Shown here: positions 31,856 to 40,530 of the stretch, in pieces | Layout: every line of letters starts with the position of its first letter | How positions within the stretch are numbered: position 1 is the stretch's first letter | Source of the DNA: Azospirillum tabaci | GTDB lineage: Bacteria; Pseudomonadota; Alphaproteobacteria; Azospirillales; Azospirillaceae | Length of the DNA stretch: 64,000 nt | NCBI RefSeq assembly: GCF_014596085.1 | Contig: NZ_JACCJY010000031.1 | Span: forward strand, 1 to 64,000 | Reading direction: 5' to 3' | The notes under the pieces: generated by a model | What the model was told of the DNA's origin: nothing | What the model saw: the letters and a program-made list of their open reading frames with translations, nothing else | Databases searched by the model: none | Made by a program: the position numbers and the translations under genes

Positions 31856-33156
31856 GCGCGCTTCTCAAACCGCTGCTGGATGCGCCGCTTCCGGAGTCCC
31901 ACTGGGCGGCGAGCGCCATCGCCGGGCCGGAGACCGGTCCGCTGGACGGGGTGGTCGGGGTGGATGTGGCGGTGGTCGGGGCGGGCGTCACCGGCCTGTC
32001 GACGGCGATCCATCTGGCCGAGCAGGGCGTGCGCGTGGCGGTGCTGGAGGCGCGCGAGCCGGGCTTCGGCGGGTCGGGCCGCAACAACGGCCAGATCATC
32101 CCGACTCTGTCGCGCCTCGACCCCGCCAACCTGACGGCGGCCTACGGCGAGGTGAAGGGATCGGCGCTGGCCCGCATGGTCGGCGGGTCGGCAGCGCTGG
32201 TCTTCGACCTGATCGAGCGCCACCGGATGCGCTGCGACGGCGTGCAGAAGGGCTGGATCCAACCGGCCCACCGGCCCGGCCGCATGAAGGCGGCCGAGCA
32301 GCGGGTCGCGCAGTGGCGGGCGTTGGGGGCGGAGGTCGCGCTGCTCGACGCGGCGCAGACGGAGCGGGCGCTCGGCACGCGCTTCTGGCACGGCGCCATG
32401 GTCGCCCCGACCGGCGGGCATGTGAACCCGCTGTCGCTGGCCCGCGAGATGGCGCGGGCCGCCCTCGGGCTGGGCGTTTCCATCCACAGCGACACGCCGG
32501 TCTCCGCCATCGACCGTGTCGGAACCGCTTGGCGGCTGACCACGCCGCAGGGCTGCGTGACCGCCGACCGCGTCGTGCTGGCGACCAACGCCTACACCGA
32601 CGATCTGTGGCCCGGGCTGCGCCGCTCCGTCGTGCCGGTGCTGAACTTCCAGATGGTGACGGAGCCGCTGCCCGCCGCCCTGCGCGCCAGCGTGCTGCCC
32701 TCCGACATGGCGTGCAGCGACACCCGCGGCGACCTGCATTTCTTCCGCTGGACCGCCGACAACCGGCTGGTCTCCGGCTGCACGCTGGTGCGGTCGGCCG
32801 ACGCCGAGCGGCGGGCGCGCGAGCGCACGCGGGAGCGCATCCGCCGCGTCTTCCCCCAGATCGGCAATCCGGCCATCGCGCGGAGCTGGAGCGGGCATCT
32901 GGCGATGACCGCCGATTTCCGGCCCCATTTCCACGAGCTGGCACCCGGCGTGACCGGGGCGGTCGGCTACAACGGGCGCGGCATGGCGCTGGGCACCGCC
33001 GTGGGCCGCGAACTGGCGCGCCACGCGATGGGGACGGGCGCGCCAGAGCTGGCCTTGCCCTTCACTCCGGTGAAGCCGCTGCCGTTCCACGATCTGGTGA
33101 CGCGCTTCTCCCGGCTCTACATGCTGCATCTGCGCCGGCTGGACCGCATGGACTAA
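31852..33156 (+). CDS. FAD-dependent amine/D-amino-acid oxidase (DAO family)
   Basis: A 434-residue flavoprotein. The FAD-binding motif is VAVVGAGVTGLSTAIHLAEQG near residue 37, and GSGRNNGQIIPTLS and the C-terminal VGYNGRGMALGTAVGREL are typical of the PuuB/OrdL branch of the DAO family. It may oxidise an amine or the D-enantiomer of the imported substrate to a keto or imino product that RidA could hydrolyse. It overlaps the M20 gene by four bases and is the last gene of the cluster. Confidence 0.83.
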   Translation: MSALLKPLLDAPLPESHWAASAIAGPETGPLDGVVGVDVAVVGAGVTGLSTAIHLAEQGVRVAVLEAREPGFGGSGRNNGQIIPTLSRLDPANLTAAYGEVKGSALARMVGGSAALVFDLIERHRMRCDGVQKGWIQPAHRPGRMKAAEQRVAQWRALGAEVALLDAAQTERALGTRFWHGAMVAPTGGHVNPLSLAREMARAALGLGVSIHSDTPVSAIDRVGTAWRLTTPQGCVTADRVVLATNAYTDDLWPGLRRSVVPVLNFQMVTEPLPAALRASVLPSDMACSDTRGDLHFFRWTADNRLVSGCTLVRSADAERRARERTRERIRRVFPQIGNPAIARSWSGHLAMTADFRPHFHELAPGVTGAVGYNGRGMALGTAVGRELARHAMGTGAPELALPFTPVKPLPFHDLVTRFSRLYMLHLRRLDRMD

Positions 33157-33170
33157 GGGTGGGCGACCAT

Positions 33171-33193
33171 CCCTCTCCCAGGGCGGAAGAGGG
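33171..33193. repeat. Short hairpin repeat after the oxidase gene
   Basis: Differs by one base from the hairpin at 22284-22306; arms CCCTCT and AGAGGG. It lies 14 bases downstream of the oxidase stop codon and may act as a transcript end or stabiliser. Confidence 0.55.
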
Positions 33194-33278
33194 GGCGCCG
33201 TCCGGCGGTTGACAGTCCGGGGTGGCCCGGCCACTGTGGCGCCATCCCGAAGCGGCCCCACGCGGATTGCCCCGGCTC

Positions 33279-35399
33279 ATGGCCACCGTCTCCGAAGCCC
33301 TGTCCATCGCGCTCGACCATCACATCGCCGGGCGGGTGGCGGAGGCGGAGACGCTCTATGGCCGGATCCTGGAGGCAGTCCCCGGCCATCCCGACGCCAG
33401 CCATCTGATGGGGCTGCTGCTCGCCCAGACCGGACGGGTCGCGGCGGCACTGTCCCATCTCGACGCCGCTGTGGCCGGCGATCCGGCATCGCCGACCTAC
33501 CATCTCAACCGCGGCAAGGTTCAGGACGCGCTCGGGCAGACCGCCGACGCGGCGGCGAGCTGGCTCGCCACGCTGCGCCTGCAGCCGGATCACGCGGAGG
33601 CGGCGGAGCGGCTGACCCCGGCGCTCCGCCTGCTGGCCGAAACCGCGTTCGATTCCGGCGCCCTGGCCTCCGCCGCGGCGCGTTACGAACGGGTGCTGGC
33701 CCTCGATCCGCAAAACCTGTCCGCCGCCTTCGACGCGGCGATGGCCGCCAAGGGGCTTGGACGGTTGCAGGAGGCCGCCCGGCTGGCCGGGATCGCGGCC
33801 CGGCTCGACCCGGCGCTGTTGCGCGCCCGCATGGCCGAGGCGGAGGCATGGCAGGCGCTCGACCAGACGGAACGGGCCATTGCCGCGCTTCGTCCGGCGG
33901 TGGCCCTGGACCCCGCGCAAAGCGGTTGTTGGGCGAGCCTGTGCCTGCTGCGCAACGCCCTGGGACAGCGCGGCGCGGCGGTCACGGCAGGCCGGCGCGC
34001 GGCGCTGGCCGCGCCAACCGACACCGGGCTGCTGGTCCGGCTCGCCGCCGCCCAGCAGATCGCCGAGAAGCCGCGCGCGGCGCTGGCGGCGGTGCGGCGC
34101 GGCCTGTCGCTCGACCCCGCCTCGGCGGAGCTGCACCTCGCCCTCGGCGCGGCGCTCGACGCGGTGCATGCCCTGGAGGCGGCCGGGCGGGCGCTGGACC
34201 GCGCCGGCCGGCTGCGTCCCGGCGACGTCGCGGCGCTGGCTGAGCGTGGCCGCCTGTGCGAGCGCGCCGGGTCGGTGGAGCGGGCGGCGGCGCTGCTGCA
34301 ACGGGCGCTGGCCGCGCGTCCGGGCGACGGGGACTCCTGGGTGGCGCTCGGCCGCGCCGCGCTGCGGCGGGGTGATGCGGCCTGGGCCGTGCGCTGCGCC
34401 CGTTGGGCGCTGCGGCTCGCCCCCGGCCTGCCCACCGGCCTGCTGCTGGCCGGCGCGGTCCGCGAGGGGCAGGGTGCCGACGGCGAGGCGCTGGCCCTCT
34501 ATGACCGGGCGATCGCCGCCGCACCGGGCATCGGTACGGGCTTTTCCTGCCGGGCGATGCTGCTGCTGCGCCGGGCCGTGGGCGATGCCCCATCGCCGCG
34601 CCGAGCGTCGGGCAAGCGGCGCCTGTCGGCCTCCACGCTCGGCCATGCCGGGCGGTTCGGCAACCAGCTTCTCCAATACGGATACCTGCGCGTCTGCGCG
34701 GAGCGGAACGGGATGGAGCTGGAAACGCCGGAATGGATCGGGCGCCATCTCTACGGCTTGGACGACCCCTTGCCCGGCCCGCCGCTGCCCAGCCTGCATG
34801 AGGAGGACTGCGGTGTTCCGGCGCTGCTGGACGGGCGGGCGCTGTCGGGCGCGGACGGTCACGACGTGGTTGGCTATTTCTGTGGCGACACCGCGCCGCT
34901 GGCCCCCTACCGCGCGCGGTTTCGCAGCTTATTCACGCCGGTCGGCGCGGTGGCGGAGCACGCCGCGGCGGCGCTGAATGGGTTGCGGGCGCGCGGGCGG
35001 ACCCTGGTGGCGATCCATCTGCGCCGCGGCGATTTCGGCCTGAACGACCGCTTCTGGATCGCGCCGGAGGGCTGGTATCTCGACTGGCTGGCCGGAGTGT
35101 GGACGACGCTGGACCAGCCGGTGCTTTATCTCGCCACCGACGCGCCGGAACTGGCGGACCGCTTCGACCGCTACCACCCCGTTCTCGCCGGCGATCTGGG
35201 GACGCCGCTGCCGGGGGCGGAGTTCTTCACCGACCACTGGATCCTGTCGCGGGCTGATCACGTCGCCGTGTCCAACAGCTCCTTCTCGGTGACGGCGGCG
35301 ATGTTGAACCCGGCGTTGCGCGCCGCGCTGCGCCCCGACCGCAAGACGGCGCGGCTGGTGCCCTTCGATCCCTGGAACGGGCCGGTCCTGCTTCCCTGA
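33279..35399 (+). CDS. TPR protein fused to a GT11-like glycosyltransferase
   Basis: A 706-residue protein. Residues 1 to about 440 are tandem tetratricopeptide repeats (for example ALSIALDHHIAGRVAEAETLY, then AASWLATLRLQPDHAEAAERL). From about 450 the sequence changes to STLGHAGRFGNQLLQYGYLRV, followed by HLRRGDFG at 580-587 and ADHVAVSNSSFSVTAAMLN, the motifs of GT11-type fucosyltransferases. It probably transfers a sugar to a surface polysaccharide or protein, with the repeats binding a partner. ATG 33279 is preferred to a longer frame from 33222. It converges with the methyltransferase gene six bases away. Confidence 0.78.
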   Translation: MATVSEALSIALDHHIAGRVAEAETLYGRILEAVPGHPDASHLMGLLLAQTGRVAAALSHLDAAVAGDPASPTYHLNRGKVQDALGQTADAAASWLATLRLQPDHAEAAERLTPALRLLAETAFDSGALASAAARYERVLALDPQNLSAAFDAAMAAKGLGRLQEAARLAGIAARLDPALLRARMAEAEAWQALDQTERAIAALRPAVALDPAQSGCWASLCLLRNALGQRGAAVTAGRRAALAAPTDTGLLVRLAAAQQIAEKPRAALAAVRRGLSLDPASAELHLALGAALDAVHALEAAGRALDRAGRLRPGDVAALAERGRLCERAGSVERAAALLQRALAARPGDGDSWVALGRAALRRGDAAWAVRCARWALRLAPGLPTGLLLAGAVREGQGADGEALALYDRAIAAAPGIGTGFSCRAMLLLRRAVGDAPSPRRASGKRRLSASTLGHAGRFGNQLLQYGYLRVCAERNGMELETPEWIGRHLYGLDDPLPGPPLPSLHEEDCGVPALLDGRALSGADGHDVVGYFCGDTAPLAPYRARFRSLFTPVGAVAEHAAAALNGLRARGRTLVAIHLRRGDFGLNDRFWIAPEGWYLDWLAGVWTTLDQPVLYLATDAPELADRFDRYHPVLAGDLGTPLPGAEFFTDHWILSRADHVAVSNSSFSVTAAMLNPALRAALRPDRKTARLVPFDPWNGPVLLP

Positions 35400-35405
35400 C
35401 CGGTG

Positions 35406-36515
35406 TCAGCCGGGACGGCGGACGTAGAGCGCGTCGCCCCAGCTGTGATGGTAGGGGCTGGTTTCGGCGACGCGGTCGAAGCCGTGGGCGAACAGGATGT
35501 CGTCCACATCGGCGGCGAGGCCCGAGCCTTCATACAGCTCCGCATAGCTCACCTCGGTCATCACCGCGTCGAACCGGGGCAGCAGGCTGCGGCAGCCGTT
35601 CAGAATCCGGCATTCCGACCCCTGCGCGTCGATCGCCAGCACGTTGAAATCCCCCGGGGCGAGGCCGTTGGACGTCAGCAGGTCCGGCAGGGTCCGGGTC
35701 TCCAGCTCGATGACCTCGTCGACGGTGATGTGGGGATAGACGGTCAGATGGCCGGTCGGCTCCAGCAGGGAACTGGACTGGCGGCTCGACATGCGGGAAA
35801 AGCGCGCCAGCCCGGCCGTGTCGGACACCGCGGCGTTCAGGCAGACGACGTCGCCGTTGCCGGCGAAACGGGCCTGGAGCGTGGCGAAGGTCGCGGGGTC
35901 CGCCTCGACGAACAGGACGCGGGAGCAACCAGCTTCCTGGTAGTTGATGTATTCCTCGCCCTCATGGGCGCCGACATGGATGATGCCGCGCGGCGCGACG
36001 CCGTGGCGGGGAAACAGGTCCTTGTAGCGGAACATGCTCTGGCTGCGCGCGAACAGCCGGTTCCAGTGCCGGGGGGCGACCGCCATGTGCGTGCCGCCGC
36101 GCCCGTCCGCCGGCGGCGTGGCGCGGAACTCCAGATTGCGGTCGGCGAAGCAGAACAGCGAATAGCCGTAAGCTTGCAAGCGCGCGTACAGCGCGGCCAA
36201 CTGCCCTCCGGCCTCGGCCTCGTCGAACTGGAGGAAATCGATGCGGCGCAGGCGCAGCAGATCGGCGGCACCGTCCAGCACCGCCAGGGCGTCGCCGCAG
36301 CCGTCCAGAACCAGCCAGTCGATGTGGCGCAGCCCGACCGGACCGCACCACGCGTCGAGTCCTGGCGAGGAAGATGGCGGGGCAAGGCATGCCCGGCCAG
36401 CGGCGGGGTCCGCCCACCGCCCTGCGCCCGTTCCAACTGCCACCAGAGTGGCTTCGGGCGGCAGGAAGGCTTTCTGAAGCGTTAGACCGGGAAGGGAGGG
36501 CGTCTCGTGCTGCAT
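35406..36515 (-). CDS. FkbM-family methyltransferase with partial internal duplication
   Basis: A 369-residue protein. The complete SAM-dependent FkbM domain runs from about residue 175 to the end: IIHVGAHEGEEY, VLFVEADPATFA, NVLAIDAQGSECRILNG and AVMTEVSYAELY. Residues about 62-125 (IDWLVLDGCGDALAVLDGA, IDFLQFDEA, LQAYGYSLF) resemble the second half of an FkbM domain without its SAM-binding front, suggesting a duplicated and decayed copy. Substrates in this family are usually sugar or polyketide hydroxyls; the neighbouring glycosyltransferase fusion suggests a surface glycan. Confidence 0.78.
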   Translation of the reverse strand: MQHETPSLPGLTLQKAFLPPEATLVAVGTGAGRWADPAAGRACLAPPSSSPGLDAWCGPVGLRHIDWLVLDGCGDALAVLDGAADLLRLRRIDFLQFDEAEAGGQLAALYARLQAYGYSLFCFADRNLEFRATPPADGRGGTHMAVAPRHWNRLFARSQSMFRYKDLFPRHGVAPRGIIHVGAHEGEEYINYQEAGCSRVLFVEADPATFATLQARFAGNGDVVCLNAAVSDTAGLARFSRMSSRQSSSLLEPTGHLTVYPHITVDEVIELETRTLPDLLTSNGLAPGDFNVLAIDAQGSECRILNGCRSLLPRFDAVMTEVSYAELYEGSGLAADVDDILFAHGFDRVAETSPYHHSWGDALYVRRPG

Positions 36516-36652
36516 CTCGTCACCGCCATGGGCCTGATCGACAGTCCCAAGGGATGATCGCAGCCGCTTCCCGTCGCCTTGGCACGGTCGCCATTGTGGA
36601 AGCGGACGCGGGGCGGGTCAACGGCACCGCCCCGATCGCATTGGTTACGGCG

Positions 36653-36895
36653 TCAGGCCGCGCGGTGAAGGAAGCCCAGATGCTGCGGCGCCAGGGTGGA
36701 GGCCCATTCCTCCGCCGCATCCTGCGCCTCGCGGCGGGTGGCGAACCAGCGGGCGTCGGGGGTCCAGCTCAGCCCCTCGTGCTCCGCGTGCCAGTTCCAC
36801 CAGCCGTCGGTGGCCTCGCAGACCGTCAGCATCACGCCGAACGCGGATTCCAGGGCGCGGGCGCCGGTCTTAGCCTTTTCGTTATGCCAGTCCAT
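36653..36895 (-). CDS. Small hypothetical protein (80 aa)
   Basis: An 80-residue soluble protein from ATG 36895, preceded by GGAG nine bases upstream. It contains TDGWWNWHAEHEG and a helical REAQDAAEEWASTLAP tail. The spacing of TDGxWxW and AQDAA matches the small protein at 2809-3033, and a related plan is seen in the one at 37534. No catalytic motif is apparent. Confidence 0.6.
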   Translation of the reverse strand: MDWHNEKAKTGARALESAFGVMLTVCEATDGWWNWHAEHEGLSWTPDARWFATRREAQDAAEEWASTLAPQHLGFLHRAA

Positions 36896-37004
36896 AAGCG
36901 TTACTCCAGATGTCCTGCCTTTCGGCATAGCATAGTTCGGTAGACGAACAAAACCAAAAACGGAGGAGGCTGCTCGGGATTGCCGGTCCGGACGCTGCGT
37001 CCCC

Positions 37005-37433
37005 TCACTCCGGTAAGGACGCAAACGCCGTGGGCTGCGTGACTATTCCATGGCGCGCGCGGCGCGCGCGTTCGGCGGCGCGATGTCCCAGCCGGACGGT
37101 CATGATTCCCAGGGCGATTCCCACGGCGTCCCCGGTGAGATCGGACAGGCTGGCCTCGCGTCCCGGGACGAAGGATTGCGCCACCTCGATGGTGGCGCCG
37201 AGCGCGAAGACCGCCAGCACCGCCAGGACGGCGGAGCGCCGGCTGGCGCTGGCCAGGATGCCGAGCAGGGTGAGGAGCCCGAAGGCTCCGGCATGCACCA
37301 GCTTGTCGAAGCCGTAAAGGCCGCTGGGCGCCAACTGCGGTTGCAGCGCGGCCCAGAAGGCGATCCCCATGAGGCCGAGAAGGGCGCAGAGCGCGAGTCG
37401 GCGCCAGACAAGGGAAAGTGGGCGGAACGTCAT
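37005..37433 (-). CDS. VanZ-like membrane protein
   Basis: A 142-residue inner-membrane protein with four hydrophobic segments. GFDKLVHAGAFGLLTLLG and GATIEVAQSFVPGREASLSDLTGDAVGIALG match the VanZ-like family (FDKxxHxxxF and E..Q.......D...N..G patterns). Function in non-pathogens is unknown; the name comes from low-level teicoplanin resistance. ATG 37433 has a strong AGGAGG seven bases upstream; the frame extends to 37562 without better evidence. Confidence 0.82.
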   Translation of the reverse strand: MTFRPLSLVWRRLALCALLGLMGIAFWAALQPQLAPSGLYGFDKLVHAGAFGLLTLLGILASASRRSAVLAVLAVFALGATIEVAQSFVPGREASLSDLTGDAVGIALGIMTVRLGHRAAERARRARHGIVTQPTAFASLPE

Positions 37434-37533
37434 GACGGCCTCCTGCGACGAAGGCCATCCTGCGCGGAACACTCTCAAGAGCCGGTTAACCGCCCAATGT
37501 CCGCGCTGTGACATCAGGCGGGCAAGGCTCGTT

Positions 37534-37743
37534 TCAGGAACCGGTCGCCAGCCCCATGGCAATGCCGCGCGCTTCGGTGAAGGCGGCGCGCTGCTGCACC
37601 AATGTCCCGTCGGCGTAGACGCCCCAGCCGCTCTGCGAGCCGGTGGCGTGGTAACGGATTTCGATCCGGCGGTGACAGTCCTGCATCACGAAGTGACAGG
37701 GACTGATCTTCTTCCACATGGACACCATCGGCATGTCGGGCAC
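37534..37743 (-). CDS. Small hypothetical protein (about 66-69 aa)
   Basis: A short basic protein beginning with GTG 37743 or ATG 37734, with weak ribosome binding sites for both. It has CHFVMQDC (two cysteines six residues apart), a GWGVYADGTLVQQ strand and an AFTEARGIAMGLA helix, so strand-then-helix like the other two small proteins described. It is divergent from the response regulator gene. Confidence 0.45.
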   Translation of the reverse strand: MPDMPMVSMWKKISPCHFVMQDCHRRIEIRYHATGSQSGWGVYADGTLVQQRAAFTEARGIAMGLATGS

Positions 37744-38040
37744 CCATCCAAGCGATGAATTACGATGACTGTACCAATGGCCGATTATGGTTGCCGTGAT
37801 ATTAACGAGACGGCGTCCGATTCCTGCGCAAAATGGGTAGTGACCTGTTCAGGCTGGGTTTTTCTGGGTTTCCAGGCATCCGGGAGCGTCCTGGACCGGC
37901 TTTCCGGGGAGGGGCATATGCCCGATGGGAGGACGTGCCTCGGACTTCATTGGTTAATATTCTACTAACGGACGGGTGGTCGGCCCGCCAACGATAGGGT
38001 AGGGTGGCTCATCTCAATCACCTTCGAGAGTGACTGGACG
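37744..38040. promoter_or_regulatory. Upstream region of the response regulator gene
   Basis: About 300 bases without a gene, less GC-rich than its surroundings. A GTTA-N9-TAAC inverted repeat at 37953-37969 lies within TGGTTAATATTCTACTAACGG-like sequence roughly 70-90 bases before the start at 38041. It probably holds the regulator promoter; no clear operator can be named. Confidence 0.35.
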
Positions 38041-38721
38041 ATGCAATCGGTCTCCATCTTTCTGATCGACGCCAACAAACTTTTCCGCGAAGGCATGAAG
38101 GCCCTCTTCTCGGAAGGGGAGTTCCGCATCACGAAAGAGGCCGCCAGTTTCAGCGACGTACCGCCGCCGGGCATGATGGAGGGCGACACGCCCGAGTTGA
38201 TCATGATGGACCCGGCTTCCGCCAACGGCACGGTCCAGGCCGTGACCGTCCTGCGGGAGCAGTATCCGACCGCGCGGCTCGTCCTTCTGGCCAGCCATCT
38301 CGACGCCCAGGAAATGGCCAACGCCATCCAGGCCGGCGCCGACGCCTTCCTGATGAAGGACATTTCCCCCGCCGCGCTGGCGCAGTCGCTGCGTCTGGTG
38401 ATGATCGGCGAAAAGGTCTTCCCGACCCACCTCGCCGCTCTCCTCATCACCGGCAAGGCCGGCGCCAACACCAGCGCCAACGGCCCGACCGCGGCCAAGG
38501 GCCTGTCGCAGCGCGAGACGCAGATCCTGGAGCGCCTGCTGCAGGGTGACAGCAACAAGATGATCGCCAATCATCTGAACATCACCGAAGCGACGGTGAA
38601 GGTTCACTTGAAGAGCCTGCTGCGCAAGATCAACGCCTCCAACCGCACCCAGGCGGCCATCTGGGCGCTGGAGAACGGGTTCGGCGGCAAGGTGGAAAAG
38701 CCGATGGAAGCCGTCGCCTAA
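38041..38721 (+). CDS. NarL/FixJ-type response regulator
   Basis: A 226-residue regulator. The receiver domain spans about 1-125 with the probable phospho-acceptor D57 (LIMMDPAS) and conserved lysine in AFLMKDI. The LuxR-type helix-turn-helix is near 154-215 (LSQRETQILERLLQGDSNKMIANHL, TEATVKVHLKSLLRKI). The N-terminal acidic pair usual before the phosphorylation site is reduced to one residue (LIDANK), so metal binding may be weakened. It converges with a HisKA_2 kinase gene 61 bases away, a plausible partner. Confidence 0.88.
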   Translation: MQSVSIFLIDANKLFREGMKALFSEGEFRITKEAASFSDVPPPGMMEGDTPELIMMDPASANGTVQAVTVLREQYPTARLVLLASHLDAQEMANAIQAGADAFLMKDISPAALAQSLRLVMIGEKVFPTHLAALLITGKAGANTSANGPTAAKGLSQRETQILERLLQGDSNKMIANHLNITEATVKVHLKSLLRKINASNRTQAAIWALENGFGGKVEKPMEAVA

Positions 38722-38782
38722 GGATCAGGACGCCGCGCCATCCCGGAATCCGGTGGCTTCGACGCCTGACACGCTGGAAGGG

Positions 38783-40387
38783 TCAGGCTGGAAAAGTCAG
38801 AACGAAGCGGGTTCCGGGGCGGCCGCCCTGATTGGGGCGGTCGATCTTCAGCTTTCCGCCGAGCTGGCGCACCAGACCGTGCACCAGCGTCATGCCCATG
38901 CCTTGCCCCGACCCGGCGGGCTTCACCGTGCCGGCGCCGTCCGGCAGACCGGCCCCGTCGTCGGTCACCGTCAGCCGGCGGTCGTCTCCGCAGGCTTCGA
39001 ACCGTACGGTCACCGTCCCCTGTTGTTGCGCGCCGAAGGCGTGCTTCAGGGCGTTCAGCACCAGCTCCGTCACGATCAGCCCCATGGACGAGGCCTGCGC
39101 GGCGGGCATCGGGATTCCGTGCGTGGCGTCGATGACCAGGGTGCAGCGGCCCGAATCGATGAAGGCACCGGTCAGGCTTTCCCCCAGCCGTTGCAGATAG
39201 TCGGCCGCGTCGAGCGTGGCGAGGTCGTTGCGCGTCGCCTCGAACAGGCGGCGCTGCACCAGCGCCATCGCCTGGATTCGTGAGAAGGCCTGCTCCACCG
39301 CCTTGCGCGCCGCCGGGTCGGTGACCGTGGCGGTCTGCATCGACACCAGCCCGTGCAGAAGCTGGAAGCTGTTCATGATGCGGTGGCTCATCTCGTGGGC
39401 CACCAGCTCGCTGCGGCGGGCCTCGTCCAGCGCCGCGGCCAAACCCTGCGCCGCCCGCTTTTCCGCGTCGATGTCGCTGACCACGGCGACCACGCCGGTG
39501 ATCCGCCCGTCGCCGTCGCGCAGCGGGGCCGCCGACACGCGCGTCCAATGCTCCGTCCCGTCGGCGGCGCGGTGCAGGAAATCCATGCCGGGCACCACGA
39601 TCTCGCCCCGCAAAGCGCGCGCGCCCGAGAAATCCTTGCGCTCGACCGGCCGCCCGTCGGGGTGGAAGGCGCGCCAACGCGACGCCTCCCGGTCGTCGGC
39701 GGATGGCAGGGAACCGTTGGTGTAGTCGCGCATCAGCCGGTTGTTGCGGGTGGTGCGGCCCTGCGTGTCGTAGACGGCGACGCCGACCGGCAGATGCTCC
39801 AGAACCGAGGACAGCAGCGCTTCGCTGGACTGGCGCTCGCGCTCCGTCCGGTCCCGCTCGATCAGCAGGGCGGCGGTGTGCGTCAGCAGATCCACCGTTT
39901 CCAGGTCCGGCGGGCCGGGGACGCAGGGGGCGGCGTGGAAGATGGTGAAGGTGCCCAGGATCGCGCCGCTGACCGCGCGGATCGGGGTGGACCAGCAGGC
40001 GGCGATGCCATGCTCGCGCGCCAGCGCGTGGTGGGACGCCCAGTGAGGGTCCAGCGCCACATTCTCGACCACCACCCGTTTCCCGCTGTGGGCGGCCTGA
40101 CCGCAGGAGGGGGCTTGCGGGCCGATCGCTGATCCGTCCATCGCCCGCGCGCAGGAGTCCGGCAGGCCCACCGCCACGCCGAGGCGCAGGGTGAGACCGT
40201 CCTCGTTCACCAGGAAGATGGCCGCCCGTGCGCCGAGCTGTTCGGCGCCCGCCCGGACCAGCAAGGCCAACACCTCGTCCAGCCCGGCGCCGCCGATCGC
40301 CCGCTCCAGGGCGGTCTTCTGGGCAAGCAGCAGCCGTTCCGATCGTCGGGCGCCGCCGCTGTCCCGCTCCGCCCCATGATCGTCCAC
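38783..40387 (-). CDS. GAF-PAS sensor histidine kinase (HisKA_2 type)
   Basis: A 534-residue soluble kinase with no membrane segment: GAF domain at about 30-178, PAS domain at about 190-310 (VLEHLPVGVAVYDTQG), then a HisKA_2 dimerisation helix with the likely phosphorylated H335 (EMSHRIMNSFQLL) and an ATPase domain with VTELVLNALKHAFG and GMGMTLVHGLVRQLGG. The start is inferred as GTG 40387 with AAGG ten bases upstream; the open frame runs to 41056 but overlaps the lipoprotein gene. It may sense an internal ligand and act on the convergent response regulator. Confidence 0.83.
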   Translation of the reverse strand: MDDHGAERDSGGARRSERLLLAQKTALERAIGGAGLDEVLALLVRAGAEQLGARAAIFLVNEDGLTLRLGVAVGLPDSCARAMDGSAIGPQAPSCGQAAHSGKRVVVENVALDPHWASHHALAREHGIAACWSTPIRAVSGAILGTFTIFHAAPCVPGPPDLETVDLLTHTAALLIERDRTERERQSSEALLSSVLEHLPVGVAVYDTQGRTTRNNRLMRDYTNGSLPSADDREASRWRAFHPDGRPVERKDFSGARALRGEIVVPGMDFLHRAADGTEHWTRVSAAPLRDGDGRITGVVAVVSDIDAEKRAAQGLAAALDEARRSELVAHEMSHRIMNSFQLLHGLVSMQTATVTDPAARKAVEQAFSRIQAMALVQRRLFEATRNDLATLDAADYLQRLGESLTGAFIDSGRCTLVIDATHGIPMPAAQASSMGLIVTELVLNALKHAFGAQQQGTVTVRFEACGDDRRLTVTDDGAGLPDGAGTVKPAGSGQGMGMTLVHGLVRQLGGKLKIDRPNQGGRPGTRFVLTFPA

Positions 40388-40530
40388 TGTGCCGTCGCCT
40401 TTGCGCTTGATGCCGCGCCCCGCGGGGCAGCGGCATGTTACGCGTCCACCCCCAGCCGCGCCAGAGAATGCGGCTATGGCTTTGGTTGGACGCAAAATTT
40501 GTGCGGAAATGCCCGCGTCCGTTGGTGTCG

